Shown piece by piece: positions 1-11,097 of a stretch of DNA of 64,000 nt. How positions within the stretch are numbered: position 1 is the stretch's first letter; the number at the start of each line of letters is the position of its first letter. Under the pieces are notes generated by a model. It did not search any database, was not told the DNA's origin, and saw only the letters and a list, made by a program, of their open reading frames with translations. Position numbers and translations under genes: made by a program. Origin of the DNA: Takakia lepidozioides (Eukaryota; Streptophyta; Takakiopsida; Takakiales; Takakiaceae); contig CM060733.1 of assembly GCA_030704615.1 (NCBI GenBank), positions 40,362,001-40,426,000 of the forward strand, written 5' to 3'.

Positions 1-119
1 TATTGCCATCCACAATAGAACCAGGGTTTATAGTAAAAACAACGCACCCAGTTCAATCCGAATGATGTTTGCATTTGCACGATAATCAAAAGACAAAAGG
101 GGTATTCTTGCAACAATAC

Positions 120-270
120 CATCAAAGGTCCATGCGACGAGACCATCCGAGACAGCGAGATCGAAATGAGCTGGAAACCACGTGCCCTTCACAAAGATCA
201 CTTTCTTGCGACTGGCAACGCCGCCTTCCTCGACCTCCAATCTTTCACATGTCTTGTCTGCCACAGCCAT
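120..270 (-). CDS. XRCC4-like DNA repair protein, first exon (partial gene)
   Basis: Reading leftwards from an ATG at 270, the first 50 codons give a conserved block (IFVKGTWFPAHFDLAVSDG) that matches the N-terminal head of plant XRCC4 as I know it, preceded by a K-T-C-x-x-L-E-V stretch also typical of that family. XRCC4 is the scaffold that binds DNA ligase IV in non-homologous end joining in the nucleus. The frame continues open to the window edge but loses resemblance after W-T-F-D-G, exactly where a GT donor (GATG|GTATTG) sits, so I end the exon at 120. The rest of the gene lies outside the window. It is divergent from the AK6 gene. The identification rests on a short exon, so moderate confidence. 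Confidence 0.6.
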
Positions 271-931
271 CTGCAGTCCTAAACCTATTCGCGGATCGCA
301 ACAATTCTATATGTTTCACTTCGATAGGCACTGTCCGGTGTTGTTTCACATTTGGAGTACCAGTTATGCAGGGTTCCGTCCCAGCAAATCTCCGACACGA
401 CTCATCAAAGTCCAAACGTGCTCACATCTCTCAGATTTCGATCTCTTTCTTCTTGTTCTCTCATATCTAAGCCTACAACGTTCTACACCACCCACCACTC
501 TACACGAAACCCAACTGAAGTTTTAATTACTGAATGTGTTCGAGAGAAAATTTCTTCACGATGGGTTTTGAAAACAAAGCTTCGATCGAATGAAAGACGG
601 TCACCACCTGCACTCTCCCTCCTTGGTAAATGCCGTTACAAATCCACTGATGGTGAAGGTCTGGACAAGCACGGCAAGCTCGGTGATGAGGAGCAGCCTA
701 CGTTGTTTCATCCGTCTAATTATATACCAAGATCAAGTTTCTAGAACACTGTGCCAGAGTTTAAAATCCCTAAAATGCTGAGGCCCGAGGGACTTGAAAG
801 AGACAGTGGGCGTGGAATTTGGGAAATAGGGTGTGAGCGTTCGGGAGATGACACTGTGATTTTGGGTGGGTCTGCAAGAAGGAGAGAGGAAAAGGCAGTG
901 TCTCGGTGTGTTGTGCGTGTGGGAGAGAGAT
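271..931. promoter_or_regulatory. Shared intergenic region between divergent XRCC4-like and AK6 genes
   Basis: The two genes are head to head with about 660 bp between their start codons. The region must contain both promoters and both 5' UTRs. Several short ORFs cross it but none resembles a known protein. I see no clear TATA box. Inference from gene positions only. Confidence 0.4.
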
Positions 932-2252
<1,321 letters not shown>

Positions 2253-3373
2253 CTGTTCTGTATTGGACAGTTTAATATGGGTGTCTATATTTTATGGTGA
2301 GTTATTTTGGTATGAGCCCCAGACAGTCCGAGTTCCTTCTTCGATAGTGTGTGTGACTGACATCTCTCTCTCTCTCTCTCTCTCTCTCTGGACACTCTAC
2401 TGAAGTTTGAACCCAGAGTAGGCTGCCTAAGTCTGTACAGTAAGTTAAAGCCGGCAGATAGTTACAACGAATGTTTTCTGATGACACCTTGTAATCGAAC
2501 AAGATAATTCTTCCAATGTTTTTCTTAACAGTTGCACACGGCAGTCCCAGTATTACTGGCAATCTACTCAGTAGAATGCTACTGTAGCCTCATCATACTA
2601 TTCAATCACTTGTTCTGTGACCAGTTGGTACAGCAGAAAATACAGGGGGGGGAGAAGGGGGCAGGGAGGGCGCAAGGGGGCATTTGCTCTAGAATGCTAG
2701 TAACTCTAGCATCAATTGGCTGAGGGTTATCATTCCACACTTCAGATCCAAGGGGGGCCACAGATTTTTGCTTTGACTCAAACTTCTCAACTGAGAAAAA
2801 GTATGCACAGAGGGCAGCTTTTTCCCAGGTGTCTGTTGTAAGCAATGTTCTCAGAAACATCGCAGTCTTTGGAGCCGTTTTTTCATTTGCAGCTAGTTCA
2901 AGCACATTCAAGAGATATAGATACATCGGCAGCACGCATTTACTCCCTGGCCAAGACTTCCGAACCAAGACCATGGCTTGCTCTCAGTATTTATGTTGCA
3001 CGATTTGCCTACCACGAAAGAACGATAACCTACATACATGTAGTGAGGACTAATGGGTGTACACTGTACACATGTCACCCCTTGAATTCGAAGTAGCTAT
3101 GGCCAAGTAAAAGTTACAATAACATAGAACAGCTATATAGCGGCTAATGAGCCCAGATGATGTCCGACAGAATGAGCCGGGCCTATCTCGGGCCTGTACA
3201 GACTACAGACATAACTGTGTCTGTGGCCCACATTTACCCGGCCTCAGCCCATACAAGAAATTTGAAGATCTTCCGACTTTTCAATCTCGGATCTACTTCT
3301 AAACCGGCATCATGATGTAGTTGATATGCACAAGTTCCATATGTGAGCAGCACTAGGAAGCGGTGATAGACAC
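2253..3373. other. Intergenic, no gene recognised
   Basis: This stretch between AK6 and the P450 3' end holds a (TC)n microsatellite and unassigned sequence with a purine-rich G tract near 2645. Short ORFs on both strands lack any recognisable motif. Confidence 0.5.
2363..2389. repeat. (TC)n microsatellite
   Basis: About 13 uninterrupted TC dinucleotides just downstream of the AK6 stop codon, probably in its 3' UTR or flank. Confidence 0.95.
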
Positions 3374-5382
3374 TCACGCTGTCCGATAAACATGAAGTGG
3401 TAGTCGTGGTTTTACTGATACTAGGAGCTCAGTTGCTCTAGGAGTTACAAGACCTGGCCTTTCTGTCATGTCAATTGAATCAGCACTCGTCAAGCAGCGA
3501 GTCCACTCAAAACTGTGGAGGAGACTTGCGACAGCAAGCTGAACAACAGCCAGACCCAGCTGTGCGCCTGGACACTGGCGCCGGCCTACTGAGAAAGGTA
3601 TAAGCTGAAAGTCACGCCCGAGCATAGTCAGATCGGAATCCATGAACCTGTCGGGGGAGAACGCAAGTGGGTTCTTCCAATAAGAAGGGTCCCTGCCAAT
3701 AGCCCAGATGTTGACAATCGCAGTGGTGTTGGCTGGGATGTCATATCCAGCCACTTTACAAGCTTCCTTACATGCATGGGGAATGCCAAGCGGGGCGGGT
3801 GGGTGAAGTCGGAATGATTCTTTCACAATCGCTTGCAAGAAGGGGAGATTTTGGATGTCCGACTCGTTCACAAGGCGATCTTTCCCCACAACCATATCGA
3901 GTTCATCCTGGGCTCTTTGGAAGAAATGTGGGTGACGGAGAAGTTCTGCTATTGTCCACTCAGTGGAGACAGATGTGGTATCACTACCTGCAATTATGAA
4001 ATCCTGTGCACAGAAAAATGTGGATACAAACTGTATCAATTCCAGACTTTGAAATTTCTGCACAGTACAACTATTTAAATCCAACGTTGGATGACATGAA
4101 GTCCTGAAATCCCACATACCGGTCGTAATGAATACACTTCCCAAGTGAGTGTTAGGAAACTCACAAAAAGAACAGCAACCATGGCATCATTCGATAGTTT
4201 GTCATCTCCTTTCAGTGACAAAAGGGCCTCGATTATGTTGAGCTTCTCTGCATCTGTGGTCCTCTTCGTACGATGCTTCTCAATCAGTTCGGTACCGATT
4301 TTTCTCATCCGCCGTTGTAGGTTCTTCATCTCCCAGTGAACCCCCTGCCAATAGATCAGTCACAACTTTAGAAAAAAGTATATATATGATCATTTCATAA
4401 TTTAGCTCGAGCAAGTCTTCCAGGCTTGTCCGTTCACATGGTCTCCCACCCACGCTCTTGGAGCCAACTAAACCCTTGAACTATCACCCCTCTATATGAC
4501 ATCAACGAAAGATGATTGCCAAAATAGACTTGCGGTCGCCAGGTACTAGACAAGACAAGGCGACTCCGGGGGTTTTGCAAAGAGATTTGCCTTAAAATCA
4601 AGCCACCCAAAAATCGGTATAAAGTCTCCAATGTAGAACATCCCCGCATATTCAACTGCTAGTTTCACCACTGCCTTCAGCTCACACATTTGTTCTGGAG
4701 AGAGACATTGATGGGTATCCTGCATGTTCGGCTTGGAAAATATCATTCGCACCAAGTTGTCTATACCCATCGCCTGGAGTTTTGACGTCAGATTAACTGG
4801 GCCTCCTTCTCCACCTGCGTGGAAATCTTTCAGGACTGACTGCAACAGCACAGAGACCTCGATCTGCCGGAGATTCTGAGACAAGGCCACCCTTCTAGGG
4901 GAGAGAAGCTCAAGGGTGTAAATTTTTCTGAGTCGTTTGTAATAGGGGCCGTAAGGTGAGAAAACCACGTTACTGAAATCAAAACCGAGGTATTTGCCTG
5001 CAGCTGAAGTGTTGGGCCTTGATGCGAAGGTCTGATCATGGTTCTTGAAAAAGTCCTGGGCCATTTCAGCGTTGGAGATTACGATAGTGGGGTATGATCC
5101 CAACCACATGAGTAGCAGGGGGCCATACTTGTCAGCCAGGCCGGCAAATGTGCGGTGAGCGGGCTCCTGAGCGTTCATAGAACGTAGTGACCCGAATATG
5201 GGCAATGGGCGTGGACCTGGTGGCAAGTTCAAGTTCTTCAATTTGTTTCTCAGTGATAGTATGGCTAAGCTAATTACAGCTACAAGTAGGATGGACAAGC
5301 CAAATTTCTGTAAAAGGAGGTGATGAGTTGGTTCCTTCGCCTCTGAAAGCACAGCGCCCCAACTGATCCCTGCTGTAGCCAT
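3374..5382 (-). CDS. Cytochrome P450 monooxygenase, A-type (CYP71 clan-like)
   Basis: Exons 5382..4591, 4344..4165 and 4003..3374 on the minus strand join to 533 residues, a normal microsomal P450 length. An N-terminal hydrophobic anchor (about residues 22-42) is followed by the proline hinge LPPGPRPLP. Exon 3 carries the I-helix oxygen-binding motif AGSDTT, the K-helix ExxR (ESFRLHPP), the PxRF region (FSPDRF) and the heme loop FSVGRRQCPG with its cysteine ligand. Product: an ER-bound haem-thiolate oxidase of specialised metabolism; substrate unknown. The ATG at 5382 is used because upstream codons start with TTG and add nothing P450-like. Intron 1 appears to be GC-AG (AAG|GCAAAT ... GGCAG|GGGG); intron 2 is GT-AG. 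All signature residues are intact, so probably functional. Confidence 0.92.
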
Positions 5383-6464
5383 TAGGCGGGGAGTCTGGAT
5401 CTCCGATGAGGTCAATTAATCAGAGCTAAACTGTAATCTAGATCTCTCTGACTAGACCAAGTCTCTGGATGTCTCTTTCCGAAACCTTTCACCAAAAACT
5501 GGTCTATAGATCACAGTAGCTGAGAGCTGCACACCTCCTTTCCCAGCTTCCCCACAAGAGCCATTCTCCTCCGCCACAGTGACGTGGAATCAATCCTGGA
5601 CTTGTAGGTATAACGTCCCAACGATGCAGTTTCACCGGTGGGTCTTCCTCTATAGTCAGCTTTCTCTCTCCCCTCCTCACACACATGTACAACAAGATAT
5701 AGCAAAACGGGTTTGGGCGTCCGATGGTCACTGGACTACTTACTTCTCCGGATCCTTTCACCTCTCTTTAAACTGCTGTGCCCTTCTGTTGTTGATCAGC
5801 CAGTCTAGATATACAGAAGGATGTGTGGATCTACTCCTGATTTTCCTTGTTATATATGTATGTAGAGTCTGGATCATCACTCTACTCACCACACCCTTCG
5901 TGGACTCTTGCTACGAAAGACAAGGCTGGTAGGTGGGTCCCACACTTCTGTGGGGTGGTCGTCCCCGCCGCCGCAGCAACGGCGTCCACTAACACGCAAC
6001 TCCGTCACCTTTTCGCTATGCGCATTTGCATCTATATTTACCATTTTTTTTCCAATGTGTTGGGCAGGAGGCTCTGTAAATTCACTGGACGTTAAAGAAA
6101 CTTTATCTTTATCTTTATGTCATGTGTAAGGTTTTACTTTTACTTTCTGAGCTGAGAAGCTCTTTCTAGGAGTGTTTAAAAGTAACCATGCAAGGCAGTA
6201 GCCTGGATTTGAACCCAGAATCACAACTATGACATTTCAATTCTGTATCCCAGGTCTCACTCTTTCTTTCTTTCTAAAGGGAACAGAGGCCCTTAAATCC
6301 AATCATATAGAGCGGAAAAATTAACCTTGGAGAAAAGCATGAGGCCTAAAATATACATTTTTATTCACTTGAAGATGGTTTAGGTTCCAAATTTACTTTT
6401 TTTAAGAGCCCACTTGCATGCAGAGCCCACCAAAGTGAGATGGAGGTAGACGGTGTAATAATAA
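5383..6464. other. P450 upstream region, no gene recognised
   Basis: Contains the P450 promoter on its left side. ORFs here are short and unsupported. Around 6205-6225 the minus strand has a GGTTCAAATCC B-box-like motif, which hints at a decayed tRNA-derived SINE, but no matching A box or acceptor stem is seen. Confidence 0.4.
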
Positions 6465-6632
6465 TATTCGACACCTCGTAAATTATGGTATCTCTTCACC
6501 GTGAAAGGTTACTACCTCCTAAAGGAAGTGTAAATTATGGTGTCTCTTCACCTCGAAGGTTTACTGCCTCCTAAAGGAAGTGTAAATTATGGTGTCTCTT
6601 CACCCCGAAGGGTTATTGCCTTCTAAAGGAAG
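6465..6632 (-). repeat. Tandem 3' portion of a tRNA-derived SINE (part 1, split by a solo LTR)
   Basis: Three head-to-tail copies of a unit of about 57 bp (TAAATTATGGTGTCTCTTCA followed by C, a variable CCGAAG block and CCTCCTAAAGGAAGTG). The same unit resumes at 7413, directly after the inserted LTR, where it leads into the SINE's B box and A box. The tandem unit is therefore the body or tail of that SINE, amplified locally before the LTR inserted. Confidence 0.75.
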
Positions 6633-7411
6633 TGTCATGGTTTTAGTCATGGTTAACTAGAATTACCTAGGTCTAGTTAACTAGGACATTTTGGATATTT
6701 ATATTTGTATTTTGTGTGTTGGGACTTCATTTGGTCTCACATGCCAAGTGAGGTGTCAAACCTCACTTGGGACATGGGGATGGGTTTTCCCCTTGTGAGT
6801 GTTGAGGAGGCTCATCTTCTTGTAGTTGAGCCTCCATGAGCCTCTCCCACCTCCATAGCTCTAGGTATTGAGAAGGAGTGTGGTGAGGGCTTTGTAGGGT
6901 GGATTCCTGTAGCGGTGCCCTTGGCTTGACTTAATTTATGTGAATGAGTGGATTCATGAGTGGAGTGTTTCCATTGTGTGTTCACTTCCATTATCACTAC
7001 AAGAAGATCTCCTTATGCTTGTGAGTGCGGAGTGTAAGGGTTAGTTTAGCACTTGTGTGTTGGAGAGAGCTTGGTAAAGAGTTCTTGTGTTGCAAGGTGT
7101 TGCAGGTGTTGCAAAGGAAAATCCTTGTGGCGTGGAAAACATGGATGTTAGGGTTTGAGAAGCATTATTTTGCTCTATAGAGGTGGAGAGCTTAAGGAGA
7201 GAGCTATTGTATCACAAAGCTTGCATGGTTTTGCAAGGTAAGTGCTTGTATGTGCACTAAGGGTTTGAGAGCTTGGAAAAGAGCTTTTGCATCACAAGAG
7301 AAGCATCTTGTGTGTGGAGAAGATAGACACTAGGGTTTCAAGAGCAAGCTCTAGTACCTGTCGTGCACCTAAGCATCGTGCCACAACATGCCAATGCTTA
7401 GGTGCACGACA
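6633..7411 (+). mobile_element. Solo LTR (779 bp, TG...CA) inserted in a SINE
   Basis: Starts TGTCATGGTTTTAGTCATGG and ends ATGCTTAGGTGCACGACA. The reverse complement of its first 360 bp and of its end is present at 8964..9415, which marks it as one LTR family. It interrupts the 57-bp unit of the SINE, with GAAG on both sides as a likely short target duplication. No internal retroviral genes lie between two LTRs here, so it is a solo LTR. A part of about 330 bp (about 7020-7350, rich in GCTTGTG/GAGAGCTT words) is absent from the 8964 copy. Confidence 0.75.
7359..7411. repeat. Perfect inverted repeat at the LTR end
   Basis: TGTCGTGCACCTAAGCAT is followed after 17 bases by its exact reverse complement, so the last 53 bp of this LTR can form a hairpin with an 18-bp stem. 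The other copies (8964, 9418) have only one arm. Confidence 0.9.
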
Positions 7412-7562
7412 GAAGTGTAAATTATGGTGTCTCTTCACCCCGAAGGGTTATTGCCTTCTGCTAGGAAGGTGGACACCTTTGTGACACCAAGGTTGGATTG
7501 AACCCACAACCACTTCCGAGGTGGTATGTGCCCATTGCCACTGGGCTACAACCTGGTTGTTT
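7412..7562 (-). mobile_element. tRNA-derived SINE, head part (A box and B box)
   Basis: On the minus strand an A box (TAGCCCAGTGG, about 7538-7548) precedes a B box (GGTTCAATCC, 7495-7504) at tRNA-like spacing, followed by GTGTCACAAAGGTGTCCACC and the 57-bp unit. These are internal RNA polymerase III promoter elements. A second copy lies at 7913..8095. The element continues at 6465..6632 beyond the LTR. Confidence 0.7.
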
Positions 7563-7912
7563 GGAAAATGTAAAATGTAGCCCTTACCCTCTTTATATAC
7601 TCTCTGAAGGCTGTGGAGCCTTCTAGAACTAGAAGGCTAGAACCAGAAGGCCCATCATCTACCCATCATCTTATCCCCCACCCCCCTCATCCTGCTTCTG
7701 GAAAGCTCTAGAAGATAAGGAGGCCCACCCTCCTACTTCTATGCTAACCTCTACACGTGACCTCACATTTCACCCATTCCAACAGAGGTGCCCTCCCTCC
7801 CCATTGGATGCTCCAATTTTTATTTTTATTTTCAACCTTTAGGAATTACCAGGAAAAAATAATAATAATAATGAATAAAACAAATTGCTCCTACCAAAAT
7901 TTGGGGCCATTA
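7563..7912. other. Intergenic, no gene recognised
   Basis: Contains pyrimidine-rich sequence and a short ATA/AAT-rich tract near 7858-7872. No ORF with recognisable content. Confidence 0.4.
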
Positions 7913-8095
7913 CTTATTTATTAATATATGATGCCTCCGAAAGGAAGCATACATTATGTTGACTCTTCATCCGTGAAGAGCTATTGCCTTCCCGCATGAA
8001 GGTGGACACCTTTATGACACCAATTGGTGGATTGAACCCACAACCACTTCCAAGGTGGTATGTCCCCCGTACCACTTGGCTACAACTTGGTTGTG
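7913..8095 (-). mobile_element. tRNA-derived SINE, second copy
   Basis: Colinear with the 7412..7562 SINE: minus-strand A box in GTAGCCAAGTGG, B box GGTTCAATCC, then GTGTCATAAAGGTGTCCACC and a single diverged 57-bp unit. About 80 percent similar by eye. It abuts a 30-bp fragment of the LTR start at 8094. Confidence 0.65.
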
Positions 8096-8205
8096 TCATA
8101 GTTTTAGTCATGGTTAACTAGAACTAGGGCTTCGCGTTGCTCCGAACTACTAGCGACGAATTCTGATAACTACGTTCAACTGACACAAAAAGGGGCGGGT
8201 CATCC
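8094..8205 (+). repeat. LTR start fragment joined to a dispersed repeat also present at 43.4 kb
   Basis: 8094-8124 matches the first 30 bp of the 6633 LTR. From about 8118 the sequence (AGGGCTTCGCGTTGCTCCG, CTAGCGACGAA) matches in reverse orientation 43385..43490 over roughly 85 bp. No coding potential; element class unknown. Confidence 0.6.
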
Positions 8206-8285
8206 CCACACATACAGTGTTTCTTTTGATAATTGGAAATATATACTATGCAGAAAACATGAGGAACAATGCAAAAGTATAACCT

Positions 8286-8355
8286 TCATAGGCATACCCC
8301 TATCTATGCCCAAGAAGTGAGGGGGATTTGAACCCCCTTTTCTGCCCGGTATGCA
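8286..8355 (-). other. tRNA 3'-half-like sequence (relic or SINE part)
   Basis: On the minus strand TCTGC-ATACCGG-GCAGA forms a five-pair anticodon-like stem with a seven-base loop, followed by a T-arm-like GGGGG-TTCAAAT-CCCCC. The region that should hold the D arm is a GA-rich simple repeat, and no acceptor stem pairs. Therefore not a functional tRNA gene. Confidence 0.35.
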
Positions 8356-8651
8356 GACACCCCTCCCCCTCCCCCTCCCCTTCCCTCCGTCCGTCCCTTG
8401 CCCCGTCCCTCCCCAAGCATCAGACATCACATCAAATAACCACCCCATGTAGCTGCACTAATCGCCCTCCTGAAATAAGGAAAGAAAAAAACATCCAGAA
8501 AAATCGAGAAACCCAAGCACTCCATACCATCTCGACACTGAGCCTCGAAGGAAACAACAAATACCGACGCACACACCTATGGCACTCCCAACATCGGGCT
8601 GGATCCCACGCAACAGCAAACCAACACCACGCACACTACACCATTTTTAAT

Positions 8652-8963
8652 TTAATGTTGTTTTGGAAATGGCTCAATTCTTCGATTGTTTATGCAATCT
8701 CTTAAGTGGGTTCTCATGGCGGATGTTGTGTATCGGGAATGTGCGGGATTTAATCCGAATGCTATATCCGTGGCATAAGCTATCGCAAATACGCCACAGG
8801 ATGAACCGTCAGTCTGTTGCATGACATCGACATAGAAATAATTGAATTGTGGGACTAGGATTAATTTCGCGAGATGTTGTTCTATTTCACTCGGTAGCTT
8901 CTTATCCACGGGCATGCTGGAATCAAACACCGTACGTTGACAATTTGTTTCGTTCGGATTTAT
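8652..8963 (-). pseudogene. Ulp1/C48-type cysteine protease fragment
   Basis: The reading frame contains QTDGSSCGVFAIAYA, the Q-x(4-5)-C-G active-site block of Ulp1/SENP-like deSUMOylating proteases, followed by about 45 residues in the expected C-terminal position and a stop. Only the end of the domain is present; the histidine and aspartate part is missing because an LTR begins directly upstream at 8964. Ulp1-like proteases often travel inside plant and algal DNA transposons, so this may be a transposon gene remnant and not a host gene. The parent element cannot be told from here. Confidence 0.6.
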
Positions 8964-9415
8964 TGTCGTGCACCTAAGCATCGTGCCACAACATACATCG
9001 CTGTCCACCATACATTCTAAGCACACAATCCTAGAAAGCTATGCCACAATAGATAATGAAAGTGAACACAAGGGAACACTCCACTCATGAATCCACTCAA
9101 TCACATAAACTAAGTCAAGCCAAGGGCACCTTTGCTAAAGGAATCCACCCTACAAAGCCCTCACCACATTCCCACTCAATACCTAGAGCTATGGAGGTGG
9201 GAGAGGCTCATGGAGGCTCAACTACAAGAAGATGAGCCCTCCTCAACGCTCACAAGGGGAAAACCCATCCCCATGTTCTAAGTGAGGTTTGACACCTCAC
9301 TTGGCATGTGAGACCAAATGAAGTCCCAACACACAAAGTACAAATATGAATATCCAAAATATCCTAGTTAACTAGAAGTAGGTAATTCTAATTAACCATG
9401 ACTAAAACCATGACA
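8964..9415 (-). mobile_element. LTR (452 bp, TG...CA), minus orientation
   Basis: On the minus strand it runs from TGTCATGGTTTTAG (9415) to GGTGCACGACA (8964) and is the reverse complement of much of the solo LTR at 6633..7411, lacking a central block of about 330 bp. It directly follows, two bases away, a second copy of the LTR's last 88 bp. It may be the 3' LTR of the gypsy element to its right or an independent insertion next to it. Confidence 0.65.
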
Positions 9416-9417
9416 GC

Positions 9418-9505
9418 TGTCGTGCACCTAAGCATCGTGCCACAACATACATCGTTGTCCACCATACATTCTAAGCACACAATCCTAGAAAGCTATGCCA
9501 CAATC
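9418..9505 (-). mobile_element. Partial LTR end preceded by a polypurine-tract-like motif
   Basis: On the minus strand CTAGGGGGGCG (about 9506-9516), a plausible polypurine tract, is followed at once by ATTGTGGCATAGC and the last 88 bp of the LTR, ending GGTGCACGACA. It matches 8964..9051 almost base for base. It is too short to be a complete LTR of this family; either a deletion removed its first part or recombination produced this double end. Confidence 0.6.
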
Positions 9506-9759
9506 GCCCCCCTAGCTGGTGTTTAGGTCCCTCTAACATCGGATAGCTGACAAGTATCCATCTCAATAAGATCATCATTTGGTCTTCAATTGCACAAGTC
9601 CCAACACCTGAAGTCGATATATCAAGAGGCCGGGTGCAAACGTAGCCCCATCGTTAGTCGCCTTCATGCAATCCATGATCTTTAGTTGAGTATCCATGGC
9701 ATTGAAGCCCCACTAGCTAGACCTTGGATCACTTGTCCGCCTCACCATTGTCATGCCCA

Positions 9760-10440
9760 CTACCTCTGTCCAAGGCATCGTGGACACAACCATTCTCCGA
9801 TAGGGACCTCCTCAAGTGGCGGTGTCAAGCATCCCATGTGCCACCCCCTTGAGCATTTGTCATACACCAACATGGTTGCGGCGCCACCAACATGCCCACA
9901 TAGCATGCAACGCAACCCTACAGGTATCATTACAAGGTTGGGATCTATCCTCCCATCCACATGTGGAAGGTGACATGGCGCACAATTGCATACATGGTCC
10001 TTCCATACCATGCCGTCTCGACCTTCCAGAATCAACAGTCCTGAAGGCAACACCTCCCTGACCCTAAGAATCACACGTCCTGTTGTGACATCCAAGGTCA
10101 TAGGCGCTGTCTGCTGCAGATACACATAGTCCCCAAGGTGGAAACGCCGAACACTTGGCCGATATCCCCCTCCACGTATAGTGGCGTACCTCAATGTGTC
10201 TCGGTGTTGGGCAATAGCAAGGTTCTCAAAAGCCATAGGCATGACTCTCTTGAACAACTCTGCCCGCTGGGCACATGCTTGTATTCATACATCCGGATCA
10301 TCAAGGTTGAAAACTATTGCAGCCTCCCTACGAATAGATGCAGGCAAATCCGGCTCTCGGCCGAAGAGAAGAAAGTAAGGTGAGAAGGAGGCAAGTGAAG
10401 CTTGTTTGCTGAACCTATAGCCCATAGCTAGCCAAGGCAG
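9760..10440 (-). pseudogene. Integrase C-terminal region with PHD-finger-like domain (gypsy)
   Basis: From 10440 the frame gives GYRFSKQASLASFSPYFLLF and GREP, the usual end of a gypsy integrase core, then a stop near 10300 and a clean ORF (10257-9760). That ORF has FHLGDYVYLQQ, a GPY/F-type fold start, and ends with C-x2-C, then DKCSRGWHMGCLTPPLEEVP and W-L-C-P-R-C. This spacing and the GWH, CL-PP, W-CP-C words match a PHD zinc finger (C4HC3), a reader of histone H3 tails. The third cysteine position reads tyrosine (MLVYDKC), so one zinc ligand is lost in this copy. It occupies the place where many gypsy integrases carry a chromodomain. Confidence 0.75.
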
Positions 10441-11095
10441 TTAAAGGTCCCAATCTCCTAGGTGTCCCTTCTGCAAACCGTACTTGCGCAAACCTCTCTT
10501 GACTGTCTGAACAACTCTCTCCGCCAAGCCATCAGCCTCGGGCTGATCCCGAGAAGTAGTGCGGTGATCTATCAAGGCTTGCTCACACAAAGCCTGAAAC
10601 TCCCCCAATAATTCTCTCCCCTGGTCCGTGAGTACCTCGGCTGGAGCACCAAAATGGCTAAGCACTCGATCTAAGAATGCATACGCAGCCCCCTCACTTG
10701 CCTTGTCAGGCAATGCCACCAGTTCAATCCATTTGGAGAAGTGTTCCACCATCACCAGCACATACTTATTATGGCGAATCGTCAATGGCGATGGGCCTGC
10801 GAAGTCAAGACTCCAACGACAGCCCAAACCCATAATGGGTAAAAGATGCAATTGTGGAGTAGGGGCGTTGAAAGAAGCCCGCACTCTATCACACACCATG
10901 CACCTTGCCACTAACTGTTACACATCCGTGTGCATGCCTCGTCACCAATATTGCCCTTGCAGTAAACTATGAGTGCGCCACACCCCAAAATGTCCCAACT
11001 CCTCATGGGCATGGCGTACCAATCGCGCTCGTTGTGTTGGATGAGGCACAATCCTCACTCATCCATCCTCCCATACCCGGAGTAGGTGAGTCCCT
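10441..11095 (-). pseudogene. Integrase (gypsy), zinc-binding and catalytic core
   Basis: Upstream part (about 10912-11060) encodes HAHEELGHFGVWRTHSLLQ and later ARCMVCDR, the HHCC zinc-binding module, broken by a stop. The core ORF (10911..10441) has the first catalytic aspartate in WSLDFAGP, the second in VLTDQGREL and the glutamate in GLAERVVQTVKR, giving the D,D-35-E triad. The enzyme inserts the cDNA copy into the genome. The reading frame ends at 10441 and resumes in the C-terminal part after a frame change. Confidence 0.85.
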
Positions 11096-11097
11096 TC

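Noticed and set aside
8286-8355. Functional tRNA gene
   Set aside because: Only anticodon-like and T arms are seen; D arm and acceptor stem are absent and the 5' side is a simple repeat.
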